64,000 bases of DNA from Nocardia sp. SYP-A9097. GTDB taxonomy: Bacteria > Actinomycetota > Actinomycetes > Mycobacteriales > Mycobacteriaceae. The notes under the pieces are model-generated. The model worked only from the letters and a program-made list of their open reading frames with translations, was not told where the DNA came from and did not search any database. This document shows, one piece after another, positions 36,805 to 45,187 of the stretch. Position 1 is the stretch's first letter. Each line of letters opens with the position of its first letter. The stretch spans positions 124,001-188,000 of the forward strand of contig NZ_WJIC01000001.1 of NCBI RefSeq assembly GCF_009649815.1, given 5' to 3'. The position numbers were made by a program, and so were the translations under genes.

Positions 36805-39016
36805 TCCGCTGCTGGCGGCACGCCTGCACGCGGCAGGGCGGTTGCGTCGTGCGGAGGCTGCGGTATTCGCCGGGGTGATGGCGGCGATGACGGTATGGCT
36901 CGATGCCGCGCGCGCGCTGGTCCTCGGGCAGCCGTTGCCAGCGGAAGCGGCGCGGCTGCTCGCTACCCCGGCCGCCGTGACCGCCGCCGCTGATGTGCCG
37001 GACTTCGACGCGGCCCGCGCCGCGTCGCAGGTGTGGGCGCGCGGGGTCGCCGAGCATGTGGATCCTGCACTGTCCCAAGCCTTCGGCGAGGGTTTCGCCG
37101 ATGCTGCGCGCCGCGCCGATATCTCCCCGCTGCCGTTCCAGCTGCACTATCTGGAAACGGTGAACGACCGGCTGAAGATCTGGCCGGTCGGGGCATTCGA
37201 GGAACTGCGGCCCGAGCTGCTCGAAATGCTCAGCGAGGGCATGGACCACGACCAGATGACCGAACGCATCGGGCGCATTCTGAACATCGATGCGCCGACG
37301 CGGCGTATTCGCGCGCAGATCAGCGAGATCGATCGGCAACTCGATGACCCTGCCTTGACGTTGTCGCGGTCGGACAAGGCGGCACTGCGCGCCCGCAAAC
37401 GCGACCTGTGGAATCAGCACGATGAATCACTGCTGCAATGGCAGTGGCTGGCACGGCGTATCGCCCGCACCGAAACGCACGGTGCGATGGAAGGCGGGGC
37501 ACTGGCCGGGGCGCAGGCGGTCGCGGCGGCGGGCGGGCAGGCCGTGTACAAGGGCTGGCTTGCCACCGCCGATGAGCGCACCCGCGGCACCCATGTCGTT
37601 GCCGAGGGCCAGATCGTGAAACTGCATGAGCCGTTCCAGGTTGGGCGGGCACGGTTGCAACATGCGGGTGAGGCCGGCGGGCCCGCCGATGAGGTGATCA
37701 ATTGCCGGTGCTCGACCCGGTATCTGCGCGAAGACGAAGTGCAGGCCGAGCTACAAGGCCCGTGGGGTGGGCGCGGTGTGGGCCCCGGACATGCGCGCAT
37801 CGGCCCCGACGACCCGCACGACGCGGCCGGGGCCCTGACGAAGTGGCAGCGCGAGCAGCGCGGCGACACCGACGATCACGGCCCGACCCCGCCACCGCAG
37901 GACACCGGCCACGAGGGCGCACCGGATCAGGAGCAACCGGCCGCCGACGAACCTGCCGTCGAGGAACCCGATACCGGGCCCGCGCCGATCCTGAGCGAGG
38001 ACGTACGCGAGCAGCTCGACCGGGCGCGGGCCGCGTTGCCCGCCGACGCAGGCGAATGGGACCGAGCCGCGCACGACTACCGCCGCGATGCGGACGGCAA
38101 CCTCATCGCAGGGGAAGATCTCGACGGGCACCTCGACGAAGTGCTCGATGCCGGGTGGGCCGCGTGGGAAGACATCGCCGAAGCGATGGACGGCGACACC
38201 GAACTGGGGCACGCACGCCAGCAGGAATCGGAAGCCATCGGCGCGACCGCCCGCATCGATGCCCATCGTGAAGTCGCTCGCCGTGAAGTGGAAATCATCC
38301 GCCAGGCCATGGGCGAGTATCGCGAGTTCGGCGGGCACCAACAGCGCGCAACCACCAACCGCAGGCCCGATGCGTATCAGCGCACCACCGATCCTGTGCG
38401 CCCGGCCGGAACGCCGGTGCTCGAGGATCTGCGCGGGGCCGAGCAGGTGTTCCCGCGCGAATGGCTCGAGGCCGCAGACGCACGCGGCGAACTGGCACTC
38501 GGTGCCGCACAGCGGGCGTTCTTCATTGCTGGCCGTGGCGGTGGGGGCCGCGACATGGTCGCCGCCTCCGATGCCCGCCGTCCGGACTATGACGGGGCGT
38601 TCTCTTCCGCGCAGCGCGAGGTGATGGCGCACGAACTCGGTCACCGCATGGAAAAGGCGGTGCCGGGGCTGGCGCCGCTGGAATTCGCTTTGGTGCGCCG
38701 GCGCGCGATGGACGGGCCCCGGCTGGAGAAACGCACCGAAATCTACAAGGGCAGTGGCGAATACGCGTTGGCGGACCTGTGGCGCAATGCCTACGCGGGC
38801 AAGACGTACGCCGATGGCAGCCTGTTCCCCGCCCGTATCGCGCACGAGGTTTTCCAGGTCGGCATTCAGGATGTGCTCGGCCGCTCCAGCACCATCTACG
38901 GTGACGTGGCCGGGGGGCAGTTGACCGCTTTCGTGCTGGGGGCGATGCTGCTGCTATGGCCTTCCGTGTCGACAGCCGCGACAACAGCAACAACGGCGAC
39001 GGCGACCGCTGGCTGA
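36788..39016 (+). CDS. MuF-like capsid protein fused to a zincin-type metallopeptidase domain
   Basis: A 742-residue protein. Residues 1-330 are a MuF (SPP1 gp7-like) head protein: ARTETHGAMEGG, GWLATADERTRGTHV and EVINCRCSTRYL are its signatures. An acidic, Pro-rich linker (about 345-405) follows. The C-terminal domain carries HELGH (615-619) and a later HEVFQVG (686-692), which together look like a zinc site HExxH plus downstream acidic ligand. MuF proteins with C-terminal effector domains are known as phage-delivered toxins or enzymes. The last 25 residues are low-complexity Ala/Thr. Confidence 0.85.
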   Translation: MSRTADPLLAARLHAAGRLRRAEAAVFAGVMAAMTVWLDAARALVLGQPLPAEAARLLATPAAVTAAADVPDFDAARAASQVWARGVAEHVDPALSQAFGEGFADAARRADISPLPFQLHYLETVNDRLKIWPVGAFEELRPELLEMLSEGMDHDQMTERIGRILNIDAPTRRIRAQISEIDRQLDDPALTLSRSDKAALRARKRDLWNQHDESLLQWQWLARRIARTETHGAMEGGALAGAQAVAAAGGQAVYKGWLATADERTRGTHVVAEGQIVKLHEPFQVGRARLQHAGEAGGPADEVINCRCSTRYLREDEVQAELQGPWGGRGVGPGHARIGPDDPHDAAGALTKWQREQRGDTDDHGPTPPPQDTGHEGAPDQEQPAADEPAVEEPDTGPAPILSEDVREQLDRARAALPADAGEWDRAAHDYRRDADGNLIAGEDLDGHLDEVLDAGWAAWEDIAEAMDGDTELGHARQQESEAIGATARIDAHREVARREVEIIRQAMGEYREFGGHQQRATTNRRPDAYQRTTDPVRPAGTPVLEDLRGAEQVFPREWLEAADARGELALGAAQRAFFIAGRGGGGRDMVAASDARRPDYDGAFSSAQREVMAHELGHRMEKAVPGLAPLEFALVRRRAMDGPRLEKRTEIYKGSGEYALADLWRNAYAGKTYADGSLFPARIAHEVFQVGIQDVLGRSSTIYGDVAGGQLTAFVLGAMLLLWPSVSTAATTATTATATAG

Positions 39017-39243
39017 GCTGGGACGGGCAGGACTGGACCGCGGACCCGGTCACCACCGACACCCTGCACATGCCGGGGTTGCTGTTCCCTCTGACTCCGA
39101 CCGGGCCACTGCAACGCGGGTACGGGCCCGGCGAGTCGCAGCTGCTGGCCGCCGCGTTGTGGGCGATCCCCGCAGCGGTCGCGACCGGGCAGGTGCCTGA
39201 TTACCCACCGCTACCGCAGTTGTCGGCGGGCGCAGTATTCTGA
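38956..39243 (+). CDS. Hypothetical protein overlapping the MuF gene 3' end
   Basis: A 95-residue protein starting 61 bases inside the MuF gene in another frame. RWLSWDGQDWTADPVTT and LLFPLTPTGPLQRGYGPGESQLLAAALWAIP look like ordered protein, whereas the overlapping MuF tail is low complexity, so the frame is probably real. It ends exactly where the tRNA-like 3' half begins. Could be a partner of the MuF effector domain; no family recognised. Confidence 0.55.
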   Translation: MAFRVDSRDNSNNGDGDRWLSWDGQDWTADPVTTDTLHMPGLLFPLTPTGPLQRGYGPGESQLLAAALWAIPAAVATGQVPDYPPLPQLSAGAVF

Positions 39244-39249
39244 CCTCGT

Positions 39250-39350
39250 TGCACAGGTCGTGGGTTCGAATCCCGCACGGGCCGTGCGGTCAGCACTCGG
39301 TCGGGGTGTTGTCCGCGGGGCACGGTAGCGCAGCTCGGTAGCGCGGTGCA
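39250..39350 (+). tRNA. Candidate circularly permuted tRNA (3' half before 5' half)
   Basis: 3' half at 39250-39284: anticodon-stem strand TGCAC, variable AGGTC, T arm GTGGG-TTCGAAT-CCCGC, acceptor strand ACGGGCC, discriminator G. 5' half at 39319-39350: acceptor strand GGCACGG, TA, D arm GCGC-AGCTCGGTA-GCGC, G, anticodon-stem strand GTGCA. The anticodon strands pair 5 of 5 across the permutation; the acceptor pairs 5 of 7 (mismatches at 4-69 and 7-66). A 34-base spacer separates the halves. The anticodon itself cannot be assigned, and no CCA follows. It may be functional, or a relic of a rearranged tRNA. Confidence 0.5.
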
Positions 39351-39367
39351 CAGTCGCAATCGGTGGG

Positions 39368-39398
39368 GCCCCCAGCGCCGCGACTGAAGACTGGGGGC
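39368..39398 (+). other. Hairpin downstream of tRNA-like element
   Basis: Perfect 8-bp stem GCCCCCAG/CTGGGGGC with a 15-base loop, between the tRNA-like 5' half and the protease promoter. It might process or terminate the short upstream RNA; no T run follows. Confidence 0.5.
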
Positions 39399-39417
39399 AC
39401 TCTGCCTCATCATGGAT

Positions 39418-39430
39418 ACAGTTCAACTGT
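39418..39430 (+). promoter_or_regulatory. ACAGT-N3-ACTGT palindrome (operator site 3) before protease gene
   Basis: ACAGTTCAACTGT preceded by ATGGAT, 25 bp upstream of the protease start. Same dyad and flank (GGAT) as the other four prophage sites, in the orientation of the downstream gene. Confidence 0.65.
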
Positions 39431-39455
39431 TTCCACTGATTGGAGAGCAGCAGCT

Positions 39456-41387
39456 ATGACCGCGCCTGCATTGGTCGAGGCCGACCCGAGCACCGTAGCC
39501 ACCGACCCACCCCCGCAGGATGCGCCTGCTGCCGCACCGCAAGGTGTGCCGCCGGGATGGCGGGGTCCGATCCTCGCGGTCAATACCCGATCCGGTGACC
39601 CGAAAGACCTGGTCCGCGAATATGTCCTGGTCGGCACCGAGGTGCCGCAGCGACCGCTACCGCTGCCGCTGCAGGGTCAGCTACAGATCGCCGAAGGGCA
39701 CGACGGGGCGATCGGTATCGGGGTCATCACTCGGTTGTGGGTGCAGGACAACGCGGTGTGGGGGGAAGGACTGTTCGACCTCGCCGACCCGGTCGCTGCT
39801 GATTGGGCGGGCAAGCTCGGGCGCGGGTTCGCCGGGTGGGTGTCGGTGGATTTCTCCGACATCGCCGCGGTCGAGGTGCCTTTGGACGCGCAAGGCAATG
39901 AGATTCCCGATGATGTGCTGGCCGCGTGGATGAACACACCACCGGACCTCGATCAGCCGCTGCCCCCGGATCCGGTGGCCGAATGGATATGGCGCATCGA
40001 CCAGTGGAAGATTTCCGGGGTCACGATGCTCTCGCAGCCCGCCTATGAGCAGACCCGTATCGAACCGGTCTACGACCTGCAGGCGCTGACCGCCGCCGCC
40101 GCACCGGGCTCGATCCCCGATCCTGGTGCCGATCCTGATCCCGACGATGATGCGGCATCCGAGCACACCGGCGCCATGATCGCGCTCGTTCCCTGCGCCG
40201 AGGACGCACAGCGCCTCCTTGTCGAGGGCGGCGAACCGGTCGAGGAACTGCATTTGACCCTCGCCTACCTGGGCGAGGCCGCGGACTGGACACCCGAGCA
40301 GGTCGCTGCGGTCGGCAACGGCATCGCCGAGATCTCCCCGGCCGGCCCGCTGATGGGCTCGGTGTGGGGACACGCCTTGTTCAACCCGGACACCGACGGC
40401 AAAGAACCGTGCGCGGTGTACCTGGTCGAGGCAGACGGGCTCACCGATCTTCGCCAAGCGGTACTCGGTGCCCTGCTCGATACCGGCGGCCCGATGCCCG
40501 AGCAACACGATTTCATCGCCCATGTCACCGCCGGTTACGGGCTGCCGGTCGAGCAGCTCACCGCGACCGGACCGATCCGGTTCGACCGGCTGCGGATCGC
40601 GTTCGCCGGGTCGAACGACGACATCCCCCTGGAACCGGTGACCGCCGCGCTCACCGCGGCGGCGGTGATCTACGACCATCACGATTTCGAGCAGCCCGAA
40701 CCCGATGAGCTGACCGCGATCACGATCACCGACGACGGCCGGGTATACGGGCACCTCGCCGGAAAAGATTCCTGCCACATCGGATCGGCGGACATCTGTG
40801 TGTCACCACCGACCAGCGCATCCGAATACGCCTACTTCCATCAAGGCGAAATCCGCACCGACACAGGACCTTTGGCCGTAGGTAAGATCACCCTCGGCAC
40901 CGGGCACGCGTCGCTGCACGCCAGCGCACGCGTCGCGGCCGAGCACTACGACAACACCGGCAGCGCGGTCGCGGTAGTACGTGCCCGCGACGGTGCACAT
41001 GGGCCGTGGATGTCCGGGCGCATCCTGCCCGGTGTCACCGATGACCGGGTCGAGGAACTGCGCCGCTCGGGGGTATCGGGTGACTGGCGCGGGATCCGCC
41101 GCGGCTCGACCGCGTTGGAGCTGGTCGCGGTCTTGGCGGTCAATGTGCCCGGCTTCCCGGTGCCCAGGACCAGGGCGCTCGCCGCGTCCGGGGTGCGCAC
41201 ACTGCTCGCGGCCGGGGTCACCCACCGCTCCCGGCCCGCACCGGCAGCGCGGCCAGCGCTTGCCGATCTGCTGCACCGGCGCCGGGTCGAGCGCGCCGCC
41301 GGGCAGGTACGCGCGATCCGGGCCACCACCGCCGCCGCCCGTGTCGCACGTCTGCAGTCTGCTCTCGCTACCTCGAAGGGACGGTAA
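39456..41387 (+). CDS. Capsid maturation protease fused to a 2H phosphoesterase-like domain
   Basis: A 643-residue protein. ATG is preceded by GGAGAG; a longer in-frame start is excluded because it would cover the promoter. Residues 35-205 resemble prohead proteases of actinophages (REYVLVGTEVP, GFAGWVSVDFSD, WKISGVTMLSQPAYEQTRI). Residues 238-390 hold two HxT motifs, HLTLAYLG (266) and HVTAGYG (356), about 90 apart, the signature of 2H (LigT/2'-5' RNA ligase-like) phosphoesterases. The remaining part is basic and helical. It lies directly before the capsid gene. Confidence 0.83.
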   Translation: MTAPALVEADPSTVATDPPPQDAPAAAPQGVPPGWRGPILAVNTRSGDPKDLVREYVLVGTEVPQRPLPLPLQGQLQIAEGHDGAIGIGVITRLWVQDNAVWGEGLFDLADPVAADWAGKLGRGFAGWVSVDFSDIAAVEVPLDAQGNEIPDDVLAAWMNTPPDLDQPLPPDPVAEWIWRIDQWKISGVTMLSQPAYEQTRIEPVYDLQALTAAAAPGSIPDPGADPDPDDDAASEHTGAMIALVPCAEDAQRLLVEGGEPVEELHLTLAYLGEAADWTPEQVAAVGNGIAEISPAGPLMGSVWGHALFNPDTDGKEPCAVYLVEADGLTDLRQAVLGALLDTGGPMPEQHDFIAHVTAGYGLPVEQLTATGPIRFDRLRIAFAGSNDDIPLEPVTAALTAAAVIYDHHDFEQPEPDELTAITITDDGRVYGHLAGKDSCHIGSADICVSPPTSASEYAYFHQGEIRTDTGPLAVGKITLGTGHASLHASARVAAEHYDNTGSAVAVVRARDGAHGPWMSGRILPGVTDDRVEELRRSGVSGDWRGIRRGSTALELVAVLAVNVPGFPVPRTRALAASGVRTLLAAGVTHRSRPAPAARPALADLLHRRRVERAAGQVRAIRATTAAARVARLQSALATSKGR

Positions 41388-41390
41388 ATC

Positions 41391-41531
41391 ATGGGATGCA
41401 ATTGCGGGCCGACCAAGCTGCTGCACCAGGTGGTGCACCCCGGCGGCAAGACCATCACCTACGCGTCGGAGCCTGAAGCGCGGGAAGTTGCGCGGCAGGT
41501 AGGCGGCACGTACCAGGCGATACAGCGGTGA
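41391..41531 (+). CDS. Small CxC protein between protease and capsid genes
   Basis: A 46-residue protein translated from ATG three bases after the protease stop: MGCNCGPTK at the start, then VVHPGGKTITYASEPEAREVAR and a TYQAIQR end. Small proteins beginning with MGCxCG are a conserved feature at this location in actinophages. The two Cys may bind metal. Function unknown. Confidence 0.78.
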   Translation: MGCNCGPTKLLHQVVHPGGKTITYASEPEAREVARQVGGTYQAIQR

Positions 41532-41536
41532 GCGGC

Positions 41537-41576
41537 TACTCTTAACGCAGCTAAGCCGCTGGCTCTGGGCCGGGCA
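41537..41576 (+). promoter_or_regulatory. Late leader element upstream of capsid gene (copy 3 of 4)
   Basis: TACTCT, exactly 12 bases, then a 22-base element starting GCCGCTGGCTCTGGGCCGGG, followed by a hairpin (GGGCACCA with TGGTTGCCC) and the ribosome site GGAGG before the capsid GTG. Differs from the endolysin and tape-measure copies at a few positions. Confidence 0.7.
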
Positions 41577-41610
41577 CCATCTTTTTGGTTGCCCACCCGG
41601 AGGCAATGCA

Positions 41611-43509
41611 GTGAAGATCACCCTTCAGTCCCTTATCGATGCCGCAGCTGCCGCACCCGAGGGCCAGTCCCCGGCCGATGCGGTCGCTGCCCTGCTAGCC
41701 GACGCACCGAGCACCATCGACGCGGCCGTGCTGCTCGATGAAGCCATCGCCAAGTTCGGTGAGCTGCGCGGCGAGGACGGCACCACCTACAGCGAAGACG
41801 AAGTAGCCGCACTCGAAGCGCTGACCGAGGTTGCCACCGGTGTTCGTATCGAGGTCGGCCGCCGTCAGCAGGCAGTCTCGGATCAGGCTTCCCGCATCGC
41901 CGACCTCGCCGCCCGCGTCAATCCTCCCGCCGACGCTGGCGAGGGCGACGGCACCACTGACGGTGGCGAGAGCGGCGGTGAGGGCGGCACCGAAGGTCAG
42001 GGCGCCGAAGGTGCCACCGATACCGGTGCCGTTGTCGATACCGGTGCCGCTGCGGTGGCCGGTGAGAATTCCGGTGCGGCCGTGGCCTCCGACGCGGGCG
42101 CGGGCGCCGCGCCGGAACCGGCACTAGTGGCTGCGGCCCCGGCGCCGCGCCGTCGCGCGGTGCGTCTGTCCGATATCCCGGCTCGTGAGGTCCGCCGCCC
42201 GGATCCGGCCCCGGCCGGTGTGGTGATCACCGCCGCCGCTGAACTTCCCGGTTACGCGGCCGGTGCGCAGATGGCTGACCTTGCTGCGGTCGCGCGGGCA
42301 GGCACCGCGAAGTTCGATGCCTTCCCCAGCGGGCACGTGCCCAATGTGCATGTGGCGGCATCGATCGCGCAGTTCGCTGTGCAGTTCCCCGAAGACCTGA
42401 TTTCGCGGCGCGCCTCCGATGACGAGACGGTTTTCGATCGGGCCGTGGATCAGTCGCGACTGCCCAAGGGTTCACTCGTCGCCGCCGGTGGCTGGTGCTC
42501 GCCGTCGGAGCGTCTGTACGAAATGTCCCCGATCCTGGCCGACGCCAATGCCGGCCTGATCGACGTGCCGGATGTGCAGTCCGCGCGTGGTGGTCTGACC
42601 TGGACCGAGGGCCCGGACTACACCGCGATCTACTCGGGCACCGGTTTCATCCAGACCGAAGCGCAGGCGCTCGCGGGCAGTGGTTTCACCACGGCGATCG
42701 GTGGCACGGTCACCGGCACCACCAAGCCGATTTACCGGGTGCCGTGCCCGTCGAGCTGGCCCGAGCAGCGCGCCGAAGCGATCGGTTTCGGTGTGGCCGG
42801 CGGCATCCTGCAGAACGACACCTACAGCGAGCTGACCGAGGATGTGGTGGCGCATTCGCTGATCGCGCACTCGCACCGTGTGAACGCTCGCACGATCAGC
42901 CGCATGGTCGCGGATGCGGGTTCGGCGATCACGCTGTCGCTGGGTTCCTCTGCGACCCCGCAGCTGCTCAACTCGATCGATATCCAGATCGAGGACATCC
43001 GGTACGCGAACCGTATCGGTGACGGCACCCCGCTCGAGGTGGTGCTGCCGCGCTGGGTCAAGCCGGTCATCCGCGCCGATCAGTCGATCCGCACGAACTC
43101 CGAGCAGGAGACCGCCTACACCCTCGAAGACGCGAAGATCAACGACTGGTTCGCCAAGCGAAATGCGGTGGTGCAGTGGGTGTATGACTGGCAAGACGCT
43201 TTCACTGGTGTCAGCGGCGGGTTCGGTGGCGCGTCGGCGATCACGGCCTGGCCGACCACGGTCGATGCGCTGGTGTACATCGCGGGCAGCTACCTGCGTA
43301 GCCGCGGTGATGTGATCTCGATGTCCGCGGTGTACGACACCACCAATCTCGCTGTGAACGATGTGCTGCACCTGTTCACCGAAGAGAAGTTGCTGGTGAT
43401 CAAGCGCCGGTACAAGCCGCGCCTTGTCCGAATCGCGTTGTCCGCCAACGGCACCACGGCGGCCGGTCAGATTCTCGATGCCAACGGCAAGATCGTTCCT
43501 GCGGCATAA
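41611..43509 (+). CDS. Major capsid protein with N-terminal scaffold region
   Basis: A 632-residue HK97-fold capsid protein. Residues 1-110 are helical and acidic (scaffold/delta-like), 110-170 a Gly/Ala/Asp-rich linker, and from about 190 the capsid fold proper: FPEDLISRRASDDETVFDRAV, WTEGPDYTAIYSGTGF, then the P-domain and a C-terminal A-domain (DVISMSAVYDTTNLAVND). GTG start with GGAGG upstream. The N-terminal part is likely removed by the upstream protease. Confidence 0.92.
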   Translation: MKITLQSLIDAAAAAPEGQSPADAVAALLADAPSTIDAAVLLDEAIAKFGELRGEDGTTYSEDEVAALEALTEVATGVRIEVGRRQQAVSDQASRIADLAARVNPPADAGEGDGTTDGGESGGEGGTEGQGAEGATDTGAVVDTGAAAVAGENSGAAVASDAGAGAAPEPALVAAAPAPRRRAVRLSDIPAREVRRPDPAPAGVVITAAAELPGYAAGAQMADLAAVARAGTAKFDAFPSGHVPNVHVAASIAQFAVQFPEDLISRRASDDETVFDRAVDQSRLPKGSLVAAGGWCSPSERLYEMSPILADANAGLIDVPDVQSARGGLTWTEGPDYTAIYSGTGFIQTEAQALAGSGFTTAIGGTVTGTTKPIYRVPCPSSWPEQRAEAIGFGVAGGILQNDTYSELTEDVVAHSLIAHSHRVNARTISRMVADAGSAITLSLGSSATPQLLNSIDIQIEDIRYANRIGDGTPLEVVLPRWVKPVIRADQSIRTNSEQETAYTLEDAKINDWFAKRNAVVQWVYDWQDAFTGVSGGFGGASAITAWPTTVDALVYIAGSYLRSRGDVISMSAVYDTTNLAVNDVLHLFTEEKLLVIKRRYKPRLVRIALSANGTTAAGQILDANGKIVPAA

Positions 43510-43516
43510 CCATCTA

Positions 43517-43545
43517 CCCCGGCCACCGTTCCGCGGTGGCCGGGG
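43517..43545 (+). terminator. Terminator after the capsid gene
   Basis: Perfect 12-bp stem CCCCGGCCACCG/CGGTGGCCGGGG with loop TTCCG, starting 8 bp past the capsid stop and followed by TTCGTGG. It would make capsid the last gene of a strong short transcript and reduce expression of the connector genes. Confidence 0.85.
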
Positions 43546-43583
43546 TTCGTGGTTGCTCGCACCCCATTCAGGAGGATTTTCCG

Positions 43584-44426
43584 GTGGCTGTTCCGGCACT
43601 GATCGTTCCCACTCCCCCACTGACCCCGGCCCGGTTCGGTCTGGGTTCGGCTGCCGACCCGATCACCGAGACCGGCCGCATCGCCAGTGGGGTGGCGTGG
43701 GAGCCGAACCCGTGCGGGCCCGCGCACACCGACCCCGCCCTGTGCGGGGACACCCCGACCGCCCGCGAACTCGACGCAGGCATCGGCCTCGACGAAGCCG
43801 ACGCGATCCGGGTGTATGCCGGATTCACTTGCTCCGCTGTGGGTTTGAGCCAGGACCAGATGACGGGCCGTGCCACGCTGGCGCTGTCCTCGGGCGAATG
43901 GGCCGCGGTCGAGGCAGCGGTGTGGTCGAGCACGTATCTGCGGCTGATGCGTGATGTGGCCGCGGAAGACATGGTGCCCGGCGATCCCCCCAATACCGTT
44001 GTGCTGTCGGAGACTCCGGTATCGGTGACGCGCGGGCTGGGACTGGTCGAAGGGTTCCTCGGTGCCCATTACGGCGGTATCGGTGTGGTGCACGCACCGC
44101 GCATGGTCGCCGCGCATGCGGGAACCGCGCAGCTGCTCGGTACCGAACCCGGCCGCCTGGTGACGCCGTTGGGCAACCGGTGGTCCTTCGGCAGCGGTTA
44201 CCCGAACACCGGCCCCGACGGCACTGCTGCCGCCGCGGGCACGGCCTGGCTGGTCGTCACCGGCGCGGTCACGTTCCGGCGGACCCCGGTCACGTTCCGG
44301 CGCAGCCCTTCCCCGCGCGAGGTTTTCGACCCGTCCACCAACACGTTCCGGGCGGTCGCCGAGCGCGCATATGTCGTGGCGTGGGACGACTGCGTTCGTG
44401 CCGCGGTCCCGATCACCCTCACCTAG
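43584..44426 (+). CDS. Hypothetical virion protein downstream of capsid
   Basis: A 280-residue protein with GTG start and AGGAGG upstream. It contains FGLGSAADPITETGRIASGVAWEP and two Cys in CGPAHTDPALCGD; the C-terminus is beta-rich (AERAYVVAWDDCVRAAVPITL). Proteins of this size and position occur after the capsid gene in several actinophages as minor head proteins, without assigned function. Confidence 0.7.
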   Translation: MAVPALIVPTPPLTPARFGLGSAADPITETGRIASGVAWEPNPCGPAHTDPALCGDTPTARELDAGIGLDEADAIRVYAGFTCSAVGLSQDQMTGRATLALSSGEWAAVEAAVWSSTYLRLMRDVAAEDMVPGDPPNTVVLSETPVSVTRGLGLVEGFLGAHYGGIGVVHAPRMVAAHAGTAQLLGTEPGRLVTPLGNRWSFGSGYPNTGPDGTAAAAGTAWLVVTGAVTFRRTPVTFRRSPSPREVFDPSTNTFRAVAERAYVVAWDDCVRAAVPITLT

Positions 44427-44437
44427 GAGACACCCCC

Positions 44438-44743
44438 ATGCCCACCATCCTCGCTGTCGATGACAACGGCCAACAGATCGCGGCGCGGCTGCTCGCGGCT
44501 GCCGGTGACCGCGCCGATCTGGTGCAGGTCGTGACCGGCGGCACCTACCTCGGTTTCTCGGTTCCCGACGACATCGCGCGCGCCGCCGGATATCTCGACG
44601 ACGACGCGGACGCCGATCCTGCGCCGGACTCCGTACCCGAACCGGAGGACGACAGCGCGCAGAGTGGACCCGAGCAAGAGCTGGCGGCGCCGAAGAAAGC
44701 GCCGGCCAAGCACACACCGCGCACCAGCTCCCGCGCGAAGTAG
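44438..44743 (+). CDS. Small head-region protein with acidic-then-basic tail
   Basis: A 101-residue protein: a folded N-terminal half (AARLLAAAGDRADLVQVVTGGTYLGFSVPDDIARAAG) and an Asp/Glu/Pro-rich then Lys-rich tail. The ATG has TAGGAGA upstream. Small proteins of this shape precede connector genes in actinophages; function not recognised. Confidence 0.65.
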   Translation: MPTILAVDDNGQQIAARLLAAAGDRADLVQVVTGGTYLGFSVPDDIARAAGYLDDDADADPAPDSVPEPEDDSAQSGPEQELAAPKKAPAKHTPRTSSRAK

Positions 44744-44749
44744 CTTGCG

Positions 44750-45157
44750 GTGACTGTCATCTCCGACGCCATGGTCGATCTCGGGCGCGGCCCCGATATC
44801 GACGCGGTGTACTTCTACGCCCCCGGTCTGCGTGAGTCGGCATCGACCACACAGATCATCACCCCGCAGTGGGTAGCGGCCACGGTCGCCAGCAACGGGA
44901 CGTTCACGAGCCCGAATCTGGAGCCGGGCCCGGCGATGGTCCGGATCCGCGGTGTCGCCTACGACCTGGTGGTGCCCGACGCCGACACGGTCCGGTTGTG
45001 GCCGTTGATCGACGCCGCGGTGCCGCCACCACCGGATGATGGCGGGTTCATCCGCAACGGTGGCGGGGTGCGCCGCGCCAAGGTCGTGACCGAAGCCCAG
45101 TTCTCGGCCAGCCCGCACGATCCGGAAACCATCTACTACGTTCTGCCGAACACGTAA
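44750..45157 (+). CDS. Virion protein with tail-fibre N-terminal-like fold
   Basis: A 135-residue protein. SNGTFTSPNLEPGPAMVRIRG, YDLVVPDADTVRLWPLIDAAVPPPP and RAKVVTEAQFSASPHDPETIYYVL resemble the N-terminal attachment domain of long actinophage minor tail proteins. Here it stands alone. GTG start 6 bp after the preceding gene. Confidence 0.65.
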   Translation: MTVISDAMVDLGRGPDIDAVYFYAPGLRESASTTQIITPQWVAATVASNGTFTSPNLEPGPAMVRIRGVAYDLVVPDADTVRLWPLIDAAVPPPPDDGGFIRNGGGVRRAKVVTEAQFSASPHDPETIYYVLPNT

Positions 45158-45187
45158 CGGCCACAACACAATTCGAAGGAGACCCCG

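Noticed and set aside
39210..39290. Ordinary linear tRNA ending with the T arm at 39260
   Set aside because: No acceptor or D arm lies in the needed 40-60 bases upstream, and the upstream strand does not pair with TGCAC.
39368..39398. Firm terminator call for the 8-bp hairpin
   Set aside because: No T run follows and the next promoter is only 20 bp away; kept as an unclassified hairpin.
39241..39400. Two-piece (permuted) tmRNA
   Set aside because: No tag reading frame or pseudoknot region, and the complete D arm and short spacer fit a tRNA rather than tmRNA.
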